Below, in pieces: positions 25,733 to 33,577 of a DNA stretch of 64,000 nt (position 1 is its first letter; every line of letters begins with the position of its first letter). The translations under genes and the position numbers were made by a program. The notes beneath the pieces are model-generated. The model was given only the letters and a program-made list of their open reading frames with translations. It searched no databases and was not told where the DNA came from. The DNA lies in the NCBI GenBank assembly GCA_016716065.1, contig JADJXA010000013.1, forward strand, positions 79,494 through 143,493, read 5' to 3'. Origin of the DNA: Candidatus Leptovillus gracilis. GTDB lineage: Bacteria > Chloroflexota > Anaerolineae > Promineifilales > Promineifilaceae.

Positions 25733-25838
25733 ATGAGGTAGTTATGATCGACAGTCAAACGAAATGGGCCAGCCGATTTACCTGATTCATCACCGACAAA
25801 CGCGGCAATGACCAAATTTTTGACGGGAGCAGCCCACC

Positions 25839-28418
25839 TTGGCTAAAAAAAGCATCTTGGACGCGCATCTTTTTAACAGCTATCTCGAGGACGTGGATGA
25901 TTGGATCTTTTCGTTGGATGAGAACGGCCGTTTTAGCAACGTCAACAAAAAAGTATGCCACGACATGGGTTTGGAGAAGTCTAGCATTATTGGCAAACAA
26001 CCCATGGATTTTTTAGAAGTGGAAGACAAGGCGCGCATTGCCGCGACGTTGGATGAGATAAGCCACAACAAATCGGTGGATTTTGCCGAAGTGAAAGTCC
26101 CTGGGCCAGACGGCCGTCTCTTTTGGCTCGAAGTGCGCGGCCGCATTCTCAGCCGAAACAACCAGGTTTATGGCAGTATCCATATAGCCCGCGACATCAC
26201 CGAACGAAAACAAGCAGCCATGACCCAACAAAAACTTAATCGAGAAATCACCCTTTTGTATGAAGCCAGCAAACGCCTGGGGCAGTCGCTTAATTTCCCT
26301 ATGATTTATCAGGCCATTGATGAAGTGATTACGGCCGTTTATGACTGCTCTTTCTTGCTGTTGTACCGCCTTGACCCGACCAACAGGGAGCTAATTTGTG
26401 TTCATGCCCGGCAAAACGGACGGCCGTTAGACCATACCCCCGTGCCCCTCGCCATGCTGGGCAGTCAAGACGAAATGCGGCACGGCCAGTCCGTTTACCA
26501 GGAATTTGTGCAGTTGATTCGGGGAGAAACGGCCGTCGCCGCCGCCCTGCCCCTGCCAAACCTGTGGCCGCCAAATCCACAACCGCCCCAGGCGGCGCTG
26601 CTGCTGCCTCTAAAAGTTGGGGCCGAAATCAGCGGCTTTATCCAGGCGTATCTCAACCAGATTCCCGCCTTTACATCAGATGACGAACGCTTCTGGGAAG
26701 CCTTTGCCCAACAAGCAGCCATCGCTTTAGCCAACGCCCGCCTCCTGGCCCAACGCCAATACGAATTACAAGAACGGCAAAAGGCCGAAATGGACGCCCT
26801 TCAGCAGCGCGCCGCAGCGGAAACGCTGCGTCAGGCGGCGGCCATCCTAAACTCTTCCCTTTCTTTAGACGTTGTGCTGGCGCGTATCTTGGAACAACTG
26901 CGCGTCGCCATTCCCTATGACAGCGCCTCGGTGCAGCAAAAGGAAGGCGACCAACTGGTTATTCGCGCGGCCAAAGGGTTCTCTGACGACCATGCCTTGA
27001 TCAATATGAACTTTCCGATTACAGCCAATTTGCCCAATGCGCACGCCTTTCGTACTCTGGCGCCGCTGGCCGTTGAGGATATTCGCATCAGCTACCCGGC
27101 CTTTGTGGCCCAAGCCAAAGGGTATCAGGCCAACGGTGTCATCTCCTGGTTGGGCGTGCCCCTGGTCGTGGATGAGACGGTTCTGGGCATGATTACGATT
27201 GACCGCAACGAGAAACGGCCGTTTTCCGCCGAAGAAATCGCTCTGGTCGCTGCCTTTGCCGACCACGCCTCCATCGCGCTGCGCAACGCCCACCTGTACC
27301 ATGAAATGGAAGGTTACACCGCCCGGCTGGAGCAGGCCGTCGCCAACCGCACGTCTGAATTGCAGCGCACCACCGACGAGGTACAGGCCATTCTCAACAA
27401 CAGCCCGGACGCCATCTTGCTGCTCAGTACCGACTATACCATCGAGCGTGTCAATCGGGCCTTTGAAACCTTGTTCAACTATCGCTCTGAAGAAGTCTTG
27501 GGTAGGCAGCCCTTCTCCCTGGCGGCGGATGCGGCGGCGGCCCCGTTCAGAGACATCTGCCAAAAGACCCTGGAAACCGGCCAACCACAGCGCCTGGAGA
27601 TCATCGCCCGGCGCAAAGATGGCCGCCAGGTTGAAGTAACCGCCGCCCTGGCGCCCGTTTTTGAGCATACAAAGATCACGGCCGTTGTATGCAGTCTGCA
27701 CGACATTAGCGCCTACAAAGAAATCGAACGCCTGAAAGATGATTTTGTCTCCAATGTCTCACACGAACTACGCACGCCCATCGCCAACCTGAAATTGCAC
27801 CACGACCTCATCAAACTCAACCCTGTCAAACAAGATATTTATCTGGAGCGTCAGGAACGGGAGATTGAGCGGCTGAACATCATCATCGAATCCCTGCTGC
27901 GCCTGTCGCGTCTGGACCAGGGGCGGGTGGAAGTCAATTTAACGGCCGTCAACCTCATGGACCTGGCTCAAGATTACGTGCAAGACCGGCTGTCTCAGGC
28001 CGAAAGCCTCGGCTTAACGCTGCGGTGGATTGGCGACACCCAGATACCGACGGCCAAAGCGGACGGCCGTCTCTTGGGTCAGGTCATAGGAATCCTGCTC
28101 ACCAACGCCCTCAACTACACACCCGCCGGTGGGCAAATCACGCTGCGCGGCCATACACGCCAACAGGCCCATCGGTCGTGGGTGGGTCTAAGCATTCAGG
28201 ACACCGGCCCTGGTATTCCGTCGGAAGAGCAAACGCTCGTTTTCAGCCGCTTTTTCCGCGGCCAGGTCGGCCGCGCTTCCGGCGCGCCCGGAACCGGCCT
28301 GGGATTGGCGATTGCCAAAGAAATCATCACCCTCCAGCAGGGGGAAATCGAGTTGCTCCCTTCCGTCGCCGGGCAGGGAAGCACATTTATCATCTGGCTG
28401 CCGGTGATGGCGCTGTAG
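25839..28418 (+). CDS. Soluble sensor histidine kinase (PAS-GAF-GAF-PAS-HisKA-HATPase)
   Basis: 859 residues and no membrane segment, so it probably senses a cytoplasmic or diffusible signal. In order: PAS (about 10-125), GAF (150-310), a short coil, GAF (340-495), PAS (515-630, with N-N-S-P-D-A-I-L-L), HisKA with the phosphorylated histidine in V-S-N-V-S-H-E-L-R-T-P, and a HATPase with N-A-L-N-Y-T-P, D-T-G-P-G-I-P, F-S-R-F-F-R-G and G-T-G-L-G-L-A-I-A. It starts with TTG 25839 after GGGAGCAGCCCACC. No response regulator is next to it, so its partner is encoded elsewhere. Confidence 0.95.
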   Translation: MAKKSILDAHLFNSYLEDVDDWIFSLDENGRFSNVNKKVCHDMGLEKSSIIGKQPMDFLEVEDKARIAATLDEISHNKSVDFAEVKVPGPDGRLFWLEVRGRILSRNNQVYGSIHIARDITERKQAAMTQQKLNREITLLYEASKRLGQSLNFPMIYQAIDEVITAVYDCSFLLLYRLDPTNRELICVHARQNGRPLDHTPVPLAMLGSQDEMRHGQSVYQEFVQLIRGETAVAAALPLPNLWPPNPQPPQAALLLPLKVGAEISGFIQAYLNQIPAFTSDDERFWEAFAQQAAIALANARLLAQRQYELQERQKAEMDALQQRAAAETLRQAAAILNSSLSLDVVLARILEQLRVAIPYDSASVQQKEGDQLVIRAAKGFSDDHALINMNFPITANLPNAHAFRTLAPLAVEDIRISYPAFVAQAKGYQANGVISWLGVPLVVDETVLGMITIDRNEKRPFSAEEIALVAAFADHASIALRNAHLYHEMEGYTARLEQAVANRTSELQRTTDEVQAILNNSPDAILLLSTDYTIERVNRAFETLFNYRSEEVLGRQPFSLAADAAAAPFRDICQKTLETGQPQRLEIIARRKDGRQVEVTAALAPVFEHTKITAVVCSLHDISAYKEIERLKDDFVSNVSHELRTPIANLKLHHDLIKLNPVKQDIYLERQEREIERLNIIIESLLRLSRLDQGRVEVNLTAVNLMDLAQDYVQDRLSQAESLGLTLRWIGDTQIPTAKADGRLLGQVIGILLTNALNYTPAGGQITLRGHTRQQAHRSWVGLSIQDTGPGIPSEEQTLVFSRFFRGQVGRASGAPGTGLGLAIAKEIITLQQGEIELLPSVAGQGSTFIIWLPVMAL

Positions 28419-28494
28419 GGACGTACCCTCATCGCCACCCTCCGGCGCGGGGACAAGCCCCACCCCTCTATCTCTTCTCAAGGAGTTAAACCAC

Positions 28495-29373
28495 ATGAAA
28501 ATCGGCGTCGTCTTTCCGCAACTAGAGTTTGGCAGCGATCCGAGTGCTATCCGCGAGTATGCCCAGATGGCCGAAGCGCTGGGCTATAACCACGTCCTGG
28601 CTTACGACCACATCCTGGGCGCAAATCCAGATCGGCCCGGCGGCTGGCAGGGACCCTACACCTACCAAAACAGCTTCCATGAGCCATTTTTGCTGTTCAG
28701 CTACATGGCTGCCCTCACCAATCACCTGGAATTTGTCACCGGCATCCTCATTTTGCCGCAGCGAGAAACGGTGTTGGTGGCTAAACAGGCGGCGGAACTG
28801 GATGTGCTGAGCAACGGCCGTTTCCGTTTGGGCATTGGCAATGGCTGGAACAAGGTCGAATTCACCGCCATGAACCAAGACTTCCACACACGCGGGGGGC
28901 GCATAGAAGAGCAAGTAGATGTACTGCGCCGTCTGTGGACCCAAGAACTGGTCACATACAAAGGACGCTGGCACGACATCCCCGACGCCGGCATCAATCC
29001 CCTGCCGGTGCAGCGCCCCATCCCTCTCTGGTTTGGCGGCCACGCCGATGCCGTGTTAGAGCGCATCGCCCGTTTAGGCGATGGCTGGTTCCCCAACTAC
29101 CGCACGGCCGCAGACGCCCGGTCGGCGCTGGATACATTGGCCGGCTACCTGCAAGCCAACGGCCGTGCCCCATCCTCCCTCGGCATTGAAGCCCGCCTGT
29201 CCTACGGCAACGGCCGTGCCGACCTATGGCAGCCCATCATCGCCGATTGGCAGGCCGCCGGCGCCACCCACCTGAGCCTCAATACCATGTCCCTGGGATT
29301 CGACACCCCGCAGAAACACCTGGCGGCGATGACAGAGTTTGCGAGGGCTGTGTCTGACAGGCTGGCAAGGTGA
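28495..29373 (+). CDS. LLM-class (F420-dependent type) oxidoreductase
   Basis: A 292-residue luciferase-like monooxygenase-fold protein: M-K-I-G-V-V-F-P-Q at the start, H-V-L-A-Y-D-H-I-L-G, L-I-L-P-Q-R-E-T-V-L-V-A-K-Q-A-A, and R-F-R-L-G-I-G-N-G-W-N-K-V-E-F. It follows the F420-dependent subgroup better than the flavin-dependent luciferases. ATG 28495 has AAGGAGTTAAACCAC in front. The last codons and the stop run into a heptamer-type repeat (29351-29396). Substrate unknown. An acyl-CoA dehydrogenase follows on the same strand. Confidence 0.9.
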   Translation: MKIGVVFPQLEFGSDPSAIREYAQMAEALGYNHVLAYDHILGANPDRPGGWQGPYTYQNSFHEPFLLFSYMAALTNHLEFVTGILILPQRETVLVAKQAAELDVLSNGRFRLGIGNGWNKVEFTAMNQDFHTRGGRIEEQVDVLRRLWTQELVTYKGRWHDIPDAGINPLPVQRPIPLWFGGHADAVLERIARLGDGWFPNYRTAADARSALDTLAGYLQANGRAPSSLGIEARLSYGNGRADLWQPIIADWQAAGATHLSLNTMSLGFDTPQKHLAAMTEFARAVSDRLAR

Positions 29374-29396
29374 CGGTCTGACAAGGTGGCAAAGTC
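29351..29396. repeat. Heptamer-type direct repeat at the 3' end of the LLM gene
   Basis: TCTGACAGGCTGGCAAGG is followed by TCTGACAAGGTGGCAAAG: two near-copies built from seven-base units. The first copy forms the last codons of the LLM oxidoreductase, so the repeat has extended into the gene. Confidence 0.6.
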
Positions 29397-29454
29397 GCAC
29401 ATTATGTTCGTTGGCAGCGACCGGACACCGAACACTAACAACCAAAGAGGAACC

Positions 29455-30597
29455 ATGAAACGCGAACTATTTAACGGCGAACACACGATGTTTCGGCAGG
29501 CGGTGCGGCAGTTTATCGCCCAGGAAGTAACACCCTACCACGCCGATTGGGAAACCGCCGGACAGGTCCCCCGCGACATCTGGCGCAAGGCTGGCGACGC
29601 TGGTTTTCTGTGCATGGCCGTGCCGGAAGCCTACGGTGGTCTTAGCGAACCAGACTTCCGCTACAACCTGATCCTGACCGAAGAGTTCATGGCCGCGCTG
29701 GCAACCGGACCCGGTTTTTCGCTGCAAACCGACGTTGTTGCGCCCTACTTGTTGAATTATGCCAACGAGGAACAAAAACAGCGCTGGCTGCCGGGCATGG
29801 TGCGCGGCGAAACCATCACCGCCATCGCCATGACTGAACCCAACGCCGGCAGTGACCTGGCCGGCATTCAGACAACGGCCGTGCCCCACGGCGACCATTA
29901 CCTGCTCAACGGCCAAAAAACCTTCATCACCAACGGCATCCTCAACGATCTGGTCATCGTCGCCGCCAAGACAGACCCTACCAGCCGCCACGCCGGCCTG
30001 ACACTGCTGGTTGTGGAACGCGACATGGCCGGCTATACCCGCGGCCGCAACCTGGACAAAATGGGCTGGCACGCGCAAGACACGGCCGAGCTGTTTTTCC
30101 AGGACGTGCGCGTACCGGTGACCAATCGGCTGGGTGAAGAGGGCGCGGGCTTCATCTACCTGGTGCAAAATTTGCCCCAGGAACGGCTCTCTATTGCGGC
30201 GGCGGCCGTCGCCCAGGCCCAGGCCGCCCTGGACCTGACCGCCCGCTACTGCCAGGAACGCACCGCCTTTGGCCGGCCCATCGGCAAGTTCCAAAACAGC
30301 CGCTTCAAGCTGGCGGAGATGAAGACGGAGTTGGAGATTGCCTGGGTGTTTTTGGACCGCTGTGTGCTGGCCCACAATGCTGGGGAGCTAACGGCCGTAG
30401 ACGCCGCCATGGCCAAATGGTGGACCACCGAGCTAAACAAACGGGTTATTGACCAATGTTTGCAGTTACACGGGGGCTATGGCTATATGAAAGAGTACCC
30501 CATCGCCTGGCTCTACACCGAAATGCGCTGGCAAACCATCGGCGGCGGTTCCACCGAAATCATGAAAGATTTGATCGGCCGGGCTATGGGTTTTTAG
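29455..30597 (+). CDS. Acyl-CoA dehydrogenase
   Basis: A 380-residue FAD enzyme that makes 2-enoyl-CoA. Signatures are A-I-A-M-T-E-P-N-A-G-S-D-L-A-G, T-F-I-T-N-G, E-R-L-S-I-A-A-A-A-V, R-T-A-F-G-R-P-I-G-K-F-Q, and the C-terminal Q-L-H-G-G-Y-G-Y-M-K-E-Y. The latter region normally places the catalytic glutamate (Y-M-K-E-Y) of medium/long-chain and isovaleryl types. The frame is open from 29386, but ATG 29455 is preceded by AAAGAGGAACC. It may handle acyl-CoA produced by the 2-oxoacid oxidoreductase, though it lies 18 kb from those genes. Confidence 0.95.
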   Translation: MKRELFNGEHTMFRQAVRQFIAQEVTPYHADWETAGQVPRDIWRKAGDAGFLCMAVPEAYGGLSEPDFRYNLILTEEFMAALATGPGFSLQTDVVAPYLLNYANEEQKQRWLPGMVRGETITAIAMTEPNAGSDLAGIQTTAVPHGDHYLLNGQKTFITNGILNDLVIVAAKTDPTSRHAGLTLLVVERDMAGYTRGRNLDKMGWHAQDTAELFFQDVRVPVTNRLGEEGAGFIYLVQNLPQERLSIAAAAVAQAQAALDLTARYCQERTAFGRPIGKFQNSRFKLAEMKTELEIAWVFLDRCVLAHNAGELTAVDAAMAKWWTTELNKRVIDQCLQLHGGYGYMKEYPIAWLYTEMRWQTIGGGSTEIMKDLIGRAMGF

Positions 30598-30631
30598 CTG
30601 CACAGCCAGCCAGAAAAGTCTTTTGCTGCGA

Positions 30632-30686
30632 TTGTAGAACGATTTTCCAACTCGCCCAGAGAACGATTTGGAAAATCGTTCTACAA
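30632..30686. terminator. Perfect 19-bp inverted repeat, likely bidirectional terminator
   Basis: TTGTAGAACGATTTTCCAA at 30632 pairs perfectly with TTGGAAAATCGTTCTACAA at 30668 around a 17-base loop that itself contains AGAACGATT. It lies 35 bases after the acyl-CoA dehydrogenase stop and directly after the stop of the small minus-strand gene, so it could end both transcripts. It has no T-run, and it may instead be a dispersed repeat. Confidence 0.55.
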
Positions 30687-30688
30687 AT

Positions 30689-30799
30689 TCATCCCTCTGT
30701 TTTCTGTTCTTCTCGCTTGCGCTGCACACTGGGAACAATCGCTGCCACCGCGACGAGAATAATAAAAATCCCCATCACAAATAAACCCAACGGATCCAT
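30689..30799 (-). CDS. 36-residue single-span membrane protein
   Basis: A short reading frame starting at ATG 30799 with the strong ribosome binding site AGGAGATAAGCT immediately before it. The product begins M-D-P-L-G-L-F-V-M-G, continues with a hydrophobic helix rich in Ile, Val and Ala (I-F-I-I-L-V-A-V-A-A-I-V-P), and ends with a charged tail V-Q-R-K-R-E-E-Q-K. The predicted topology is outside-in with a basic cytoplasmic tail. It is flanked by the 19-bp inverted repeat downstream and by a stem-loop (30822-30874) upstream. Too short for a family call. Confidence 0.6.
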   Translation of the reverse strand: MDPLGLFVMGIFIILVAVAAIVPSVQRKREEQKTEG

Positions 30800-30821
30800 A
30801 GCTTATCTCCTTGCGACCTGG

Positions 30822-30874
30822 GCATTCAGCCCCTCTGGCCCATTGTCCTGACGAGGGGCCAGAGCGGTGAATGC
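30822..30874. other. Stem-loop upstream of the small membrane protein
   Basis: GCATTCAGCCCCTCTGGCC at 30822 pairs, with few interruptions, with GGCCAGAGCGGTGAATGC ending at 30874, around a loop of about 15 bases. On the minus strand it would lie in the leader of the 36-residue gene, 23 bases before its start. The rest of the gap up to 31006 shows nothing recognisable. Confidence 0.5.
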
Positions 30875-31006
30875 TCGCCTTGTAAAGTGAATGTGTCTGA
30901 ACCCTATTTTAACCACTTCCAGCACAGGTCACAAAAAGGTGGGCGCGCAGCGGCCGTCGTGAACATCCCATGAAATCACCCCAACAGAACCCGTAAATCA
31001 ACCGAT

Positions 31007-31046
31007 GGTGACATTTTTGTCACCTTTTCGCCTTTTCAAGTATAAA
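31007..31046 (+). promoter_or_regulatory. Promoter with operator palindrome for the GH4 gene
   Basis: A -35 box TTGTCA (31017-31022) and -10 box TATAAA (31041-31046) are separated by 18 bases. A perfect palindrome GGTGACA-TTTT-TGTCACC (31007-31024) covers the -35 box, a good position for a repressor. The half-site GGTGACA also occurs upstream of the 2-oxoacid oxidoreductase operon (53234). The local LacI protein is one possible ligand, but the palindrome lacks the central CG usual for LacI operators. Confidence 0.6.
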
Positions 31047-31086
31047 ATACACCCTTTGTAAAATCGCCCAACAAGGAGGGCTGACT

Positions 31087-32382
31087 TTGAAAGTAACGGT
31101 TATTGGCGGCGGCTCGACGTATACGCCGGAGTTGGTGAATGGGTTTCTGGATCGCGTGGCGCAGTTCCCACTAACAGAACTGTGCCTGATGGACATTGAC
31201 GCGCACCGTCTGGAAATTGTGGGCGGCTTCGCCCAACGGATGGCAGCGGCAAAAGGCGCGCCCTTCACCGTAATCCTCTCGACCAACCAGCGAGAGGCGG
31301 TGAAGGATGCAACCTATGTGACGACCCAACTGCGCGTGGGGCAAATGGAAGCGCGCCGTGAAGATGAATATCTCGGCCGGCGACACGGGCTGATCGGCCA
31401 GGAGACGACCGGCATTGGCGGCATGGCGAAGGCGCTGCGCACCATCCCTGTTATCCTGGACATTGCCCGCGACATGCAGGCGGTGGCGCAGCCGGGGGCG
31501 ATGCTGGTGAACTTCACCAACCCGGCCGGGCTGGTGACCCAGGCCCTCAGCCAATACGCGCCGCAGACGCCCAGCGTCGGCGTCTGCAACGTGCCGATCA
31601 CGGCGAAGATGATGATTCTGAGCCACCTGGAAAAGGCGATGGGGCGCTCTTTGGACCCAAACCAGGCGGAGCTAAAGACGTTAGGGCTGAACCATCTTTC
31701 CTGGCATCATGGCTTTACCCTGGAAGGTGAAGATGTCTGGCCGCAGGTGTTGCAGCAGCTTCAGACGGCGCTGCGCGGTGAGGCAGAGCCGGAATGGCCG
31801 CCGCGCCTGATCGAATCGCTGGGCATGATCCCCAATTACTACTTGCACTACTTTTACGGCACGGCGAACAAGCTCAAGGAGCAGGCCAACTGGCCGCCTT
31901 CGCGGGCGGAAGAAGTGATGGAGGTAGAGAAGGGGCTGCTGGCGCAGTACGCTGATCCGGATTTGCAGGCGCCGCCGGCCGACCTGATGAAACGAGGCGG
32001 CGCGTGGTATTCCACGGTGGCGACGCAGCTCTTGAACGCCCACTACAACGACCTGGGCGAAACGCATGTGGTGAATCTGGCGCATGGCGGGGTGGTGGCC
32101 GGTTGGCCGGCCGATTGGGTGTTAGAAATGCCAGCCGTCGTCAGACGCAGCAGGATCACGCCTCTGCCGGCCCAACCACTGCCGCCGGCGCAGTTTGGCC
32201 TGCTGGCGCAGGTGAAGGCGTATGAACTGCTGACGGTGGAAGCGGCCGTTTCCGGCAGCCGGGAAGCCGCTTACCAGGCCATCCTGGCCCACCCTCTGGG
32301 ACCGACGGCCGACCGCGTGCAGGCCGTATTGGACGATATGTTGGAGACCCACCGGGCATATTTGCCACAGTTTTGGGCCTAA
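31087..32382 (+). CDS. Glycoside hydrolase family 4 (6-phospho-beta-glucosidase-like)
   Basis: A 431-residue NAD-dependent glycosidase of the GH4 type. The N-terminus M-K-V-T-V-I-G-G-G-S-T-Y-T-P-E-L is the Rossmann NAD site. Then follow R-V-G-Q-M-E-A-R, N-F-T-N-P-A-G-L-V, V-G-V-C-N-V-P (metal-ligand cysteine region) and L-N-H-L-S-W (histidine ligand region). These match the 6-phospho-beta-glucosidase branch that includes ChbF. It starts at TTG 31087 with AAGGAGGGCTGACT in front. No PTS permease is nearby to make phosphorylated sugars, so its substrate may be phosphorylated by the kinase downstream. The gene contains no ACGGCCGT octamer, unlike its neighbours. Confidence 0.92.
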   Translation: MKVTVIGGGSTYTPELVNGFLDRVAQFPLTELCLMDIDAHRLEIVGGFAQRMAAAKGAPFTVILSTNQREAVKDATYVTTQLRVGQMEARREDEYLGRRHGLIGQETTGIGGMAKALRTIPVILDIARDMQAVAQPGAMLVNFTNPAGLVTQALSQYAPQTPSVGVCNVPITAKMMILSHLEKAMGRSLDPNQAELKTLGLNHLSWHHGFTLEGEDVWPQVLQQLQTALRGEAEPEWPPRLIESLGMIPNYYLHYFYGTANKLKEQANWPPSRAEEVMEVEKGLLAQYADPDLQAPPADLMKRGGAWYSTVATQLLNAHYNDLGETHVVNLAHGGVVAGWPADWVLEMPAVVRRSRITPLPAQPLPPAQFGLLAQVKAYELLTVEAAVSGSREAAYQAILAHPLGPTADRVQAVLDDMLETHRAYLPQFWA

Positions 32383-32396
32383 GCGACAACGAAACT

Positions 32397-32479
32397 AACG
32401 GCCGTAAACCGAAGGCCGTATCCCGTTTTTCGTTGGCAGTTGCCAGAGGCAGCGCCCTTCGGATTACGGATTACCGAAC
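32397..32479. repeat. Heptamer-armed inverted repeat with GCCAGAGG core
   Basis: The left arm has ACGGCCGTAAACCGAAGGCCG-type units; the core reads GGCAGTTGCCAGAGGCAGCG; the right arm has GGATTACGGATTACCG. The core is almost the same as that at 61383 and, on the other strand, at 7020. It lies between the GH4 and kinase genes. Confidence 0.8.
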
Positions 32480-32505
32480 AAATACAGTAGAAATTGGGAA
32501 CTGCT

Positions 32506-33474
32506 ATGCGCTACTATTTGGGGGCTGACCTGGGCAGTACAAAAACCCACATCGCCATCGCCGACGAGGCGGGGCAGGTGGTAGGGTTTGGCCGGGGCGG
32601 AGCCGCCAACCCGCAAGGGGTTGGTTATGATGGCATGTTGCACGCCCTCCAGCAGGCTTTGCAGGAAGCGTTGGGGCAGGCGAGCATCCCGGAAACGGCC
32701 GTTTCCGGCGCAGGTTTTGGCATAGCCGGCTACGATTGGCCGTCGGCTAAACCGGCGATGACGGCCGTTATTGCCAAACTCGGCCTCGACTGTCCCATCG
32801 GCCTGGTCAACGACGCCAGTCTGGCCCTCTTCGCCGGGGCGGAAAACAGCACCGGCGTCAGTCTGGTTGCCGGCACAGGCTGCAACTGCCGCGGCTGGGA
32901 CCAGCAACGGCAGCGCGAAGGGCGCGTGACTGGCTTCGGCTACTGGATGGGCGAATTTGCCGGAGCATCGGAACTGGTGTGGCGGGCGATGCAGTTGGTG
33001 GCTTTTGAGTGGACGCAGCGCGGCCCGGCGACAGCCCTGTCCCCCATCTTCATCGAATATGCCGGGGCCGACGATCTGACCGATTTGCTGGAAGGGTATA
33101 CCAACGGCCGTTACCCCATAGAAGCCCAGGCTGCTCCCCTCATCTTCAAGGCTGCCCGCCAGGGAGATCAGGTAGCCACCGACCTGATCCGTTGGGCCGG
33201 CGTGGAATTGGGCGAGATGGCTAAGGCGGTCATTCGCCAGTTGGAATTTGCAGAACGCGCGTTTGATGTGGTGCTGGTCGGCAGCATGTTTGCAGGTGGC
33301 CCAATGCTTATTGAACCGATGTGGCAGACCATCACCCAATTTGCGCCCCAGGCCCGGCTGGTGCGTCTGGCCGCGCCGCCGGTGTTGGGCGGCATCATAC
33401 TAGGCATGAACCAGGGCGGGTTGGCCGTCACACCGGCCGTCCGCCGGCGATTGTCGGTAATCCGTATTCCGTAG
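32506..33474 (+). CDS. BadF/BadG-family sugar kinase (N-acetylglucosamine kinase-like)
   Basis: A 322-residue ASKHA-fold kinase. Phosphate-1 motif G-A-D-L-G-S-T-K-T-H, then G-F-G-I-A-G-Y-D, the connect motif L-V-N-D-A-S-L-A-L-F-A-G, the phosphate-2 motif S-L-V-A-G-T-G-C-N, and the adenosine region V-V-L-V-G-S-M-F. This branch includes N-acetylglucosamine kinase, which would fit a chitobiose-type pathway. ATG 32506 is used; a TTG at 32494 is in frame but has no better signal. The last codons (V-I-R-I-P) are made of a heptamer repeat that continues past the stop. Confidence 0.85.
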   Translation: MRYYLGADLGSTKTHIAIADEAGQVVGFGRGGAANPQGVGYDGMLHALQQALQEALGQASIPETAVSGAGFGIAGYDWPSAKPAMTAVIAKLGLDCPIGLVNDASLALFAGAENSTGVSLVAGTGCNCRGWDQQRQREGRVTGFGYWMGEFAGASELVWRAMQLVAFEWTQRGPATALSPIFIEYAGADDLTDLLEGYTNGRYPIEAQAAPLIFKAARQGDQVATDLIRWAGVELGEMAKAVIRQLEFAERAFDVVLVGSMFAGGPMLIEPMWQTITQFAPQARLVRLAAPPVLGGIILGMNQGGLAVTPAVRRRLSVIRIP

Positions 33475-33540
33475 GGCGCTGACTTTGGCAAATGTCAGCT
33501 GAATATGGAATACGGGATACGGAATACGACCATTAGACTA
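33455..33540. repeat. Heptamer-armed inverted repeat overlapping the kinase 3' end
   Basis: The left arm TAATCCGTATTCCGTAG supplies the last codons of the kinase. The core on the minus strand is GACATTTGCCAAAGTCAGCGC. The right arm is GGAATACGGGATACGGAATACG. The two arms are complementary. Confidence 0.8.
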
Positions 33541-33577
33541 TTTTAATTCAATGACTACGCGACAAAAGGAATCTGCC

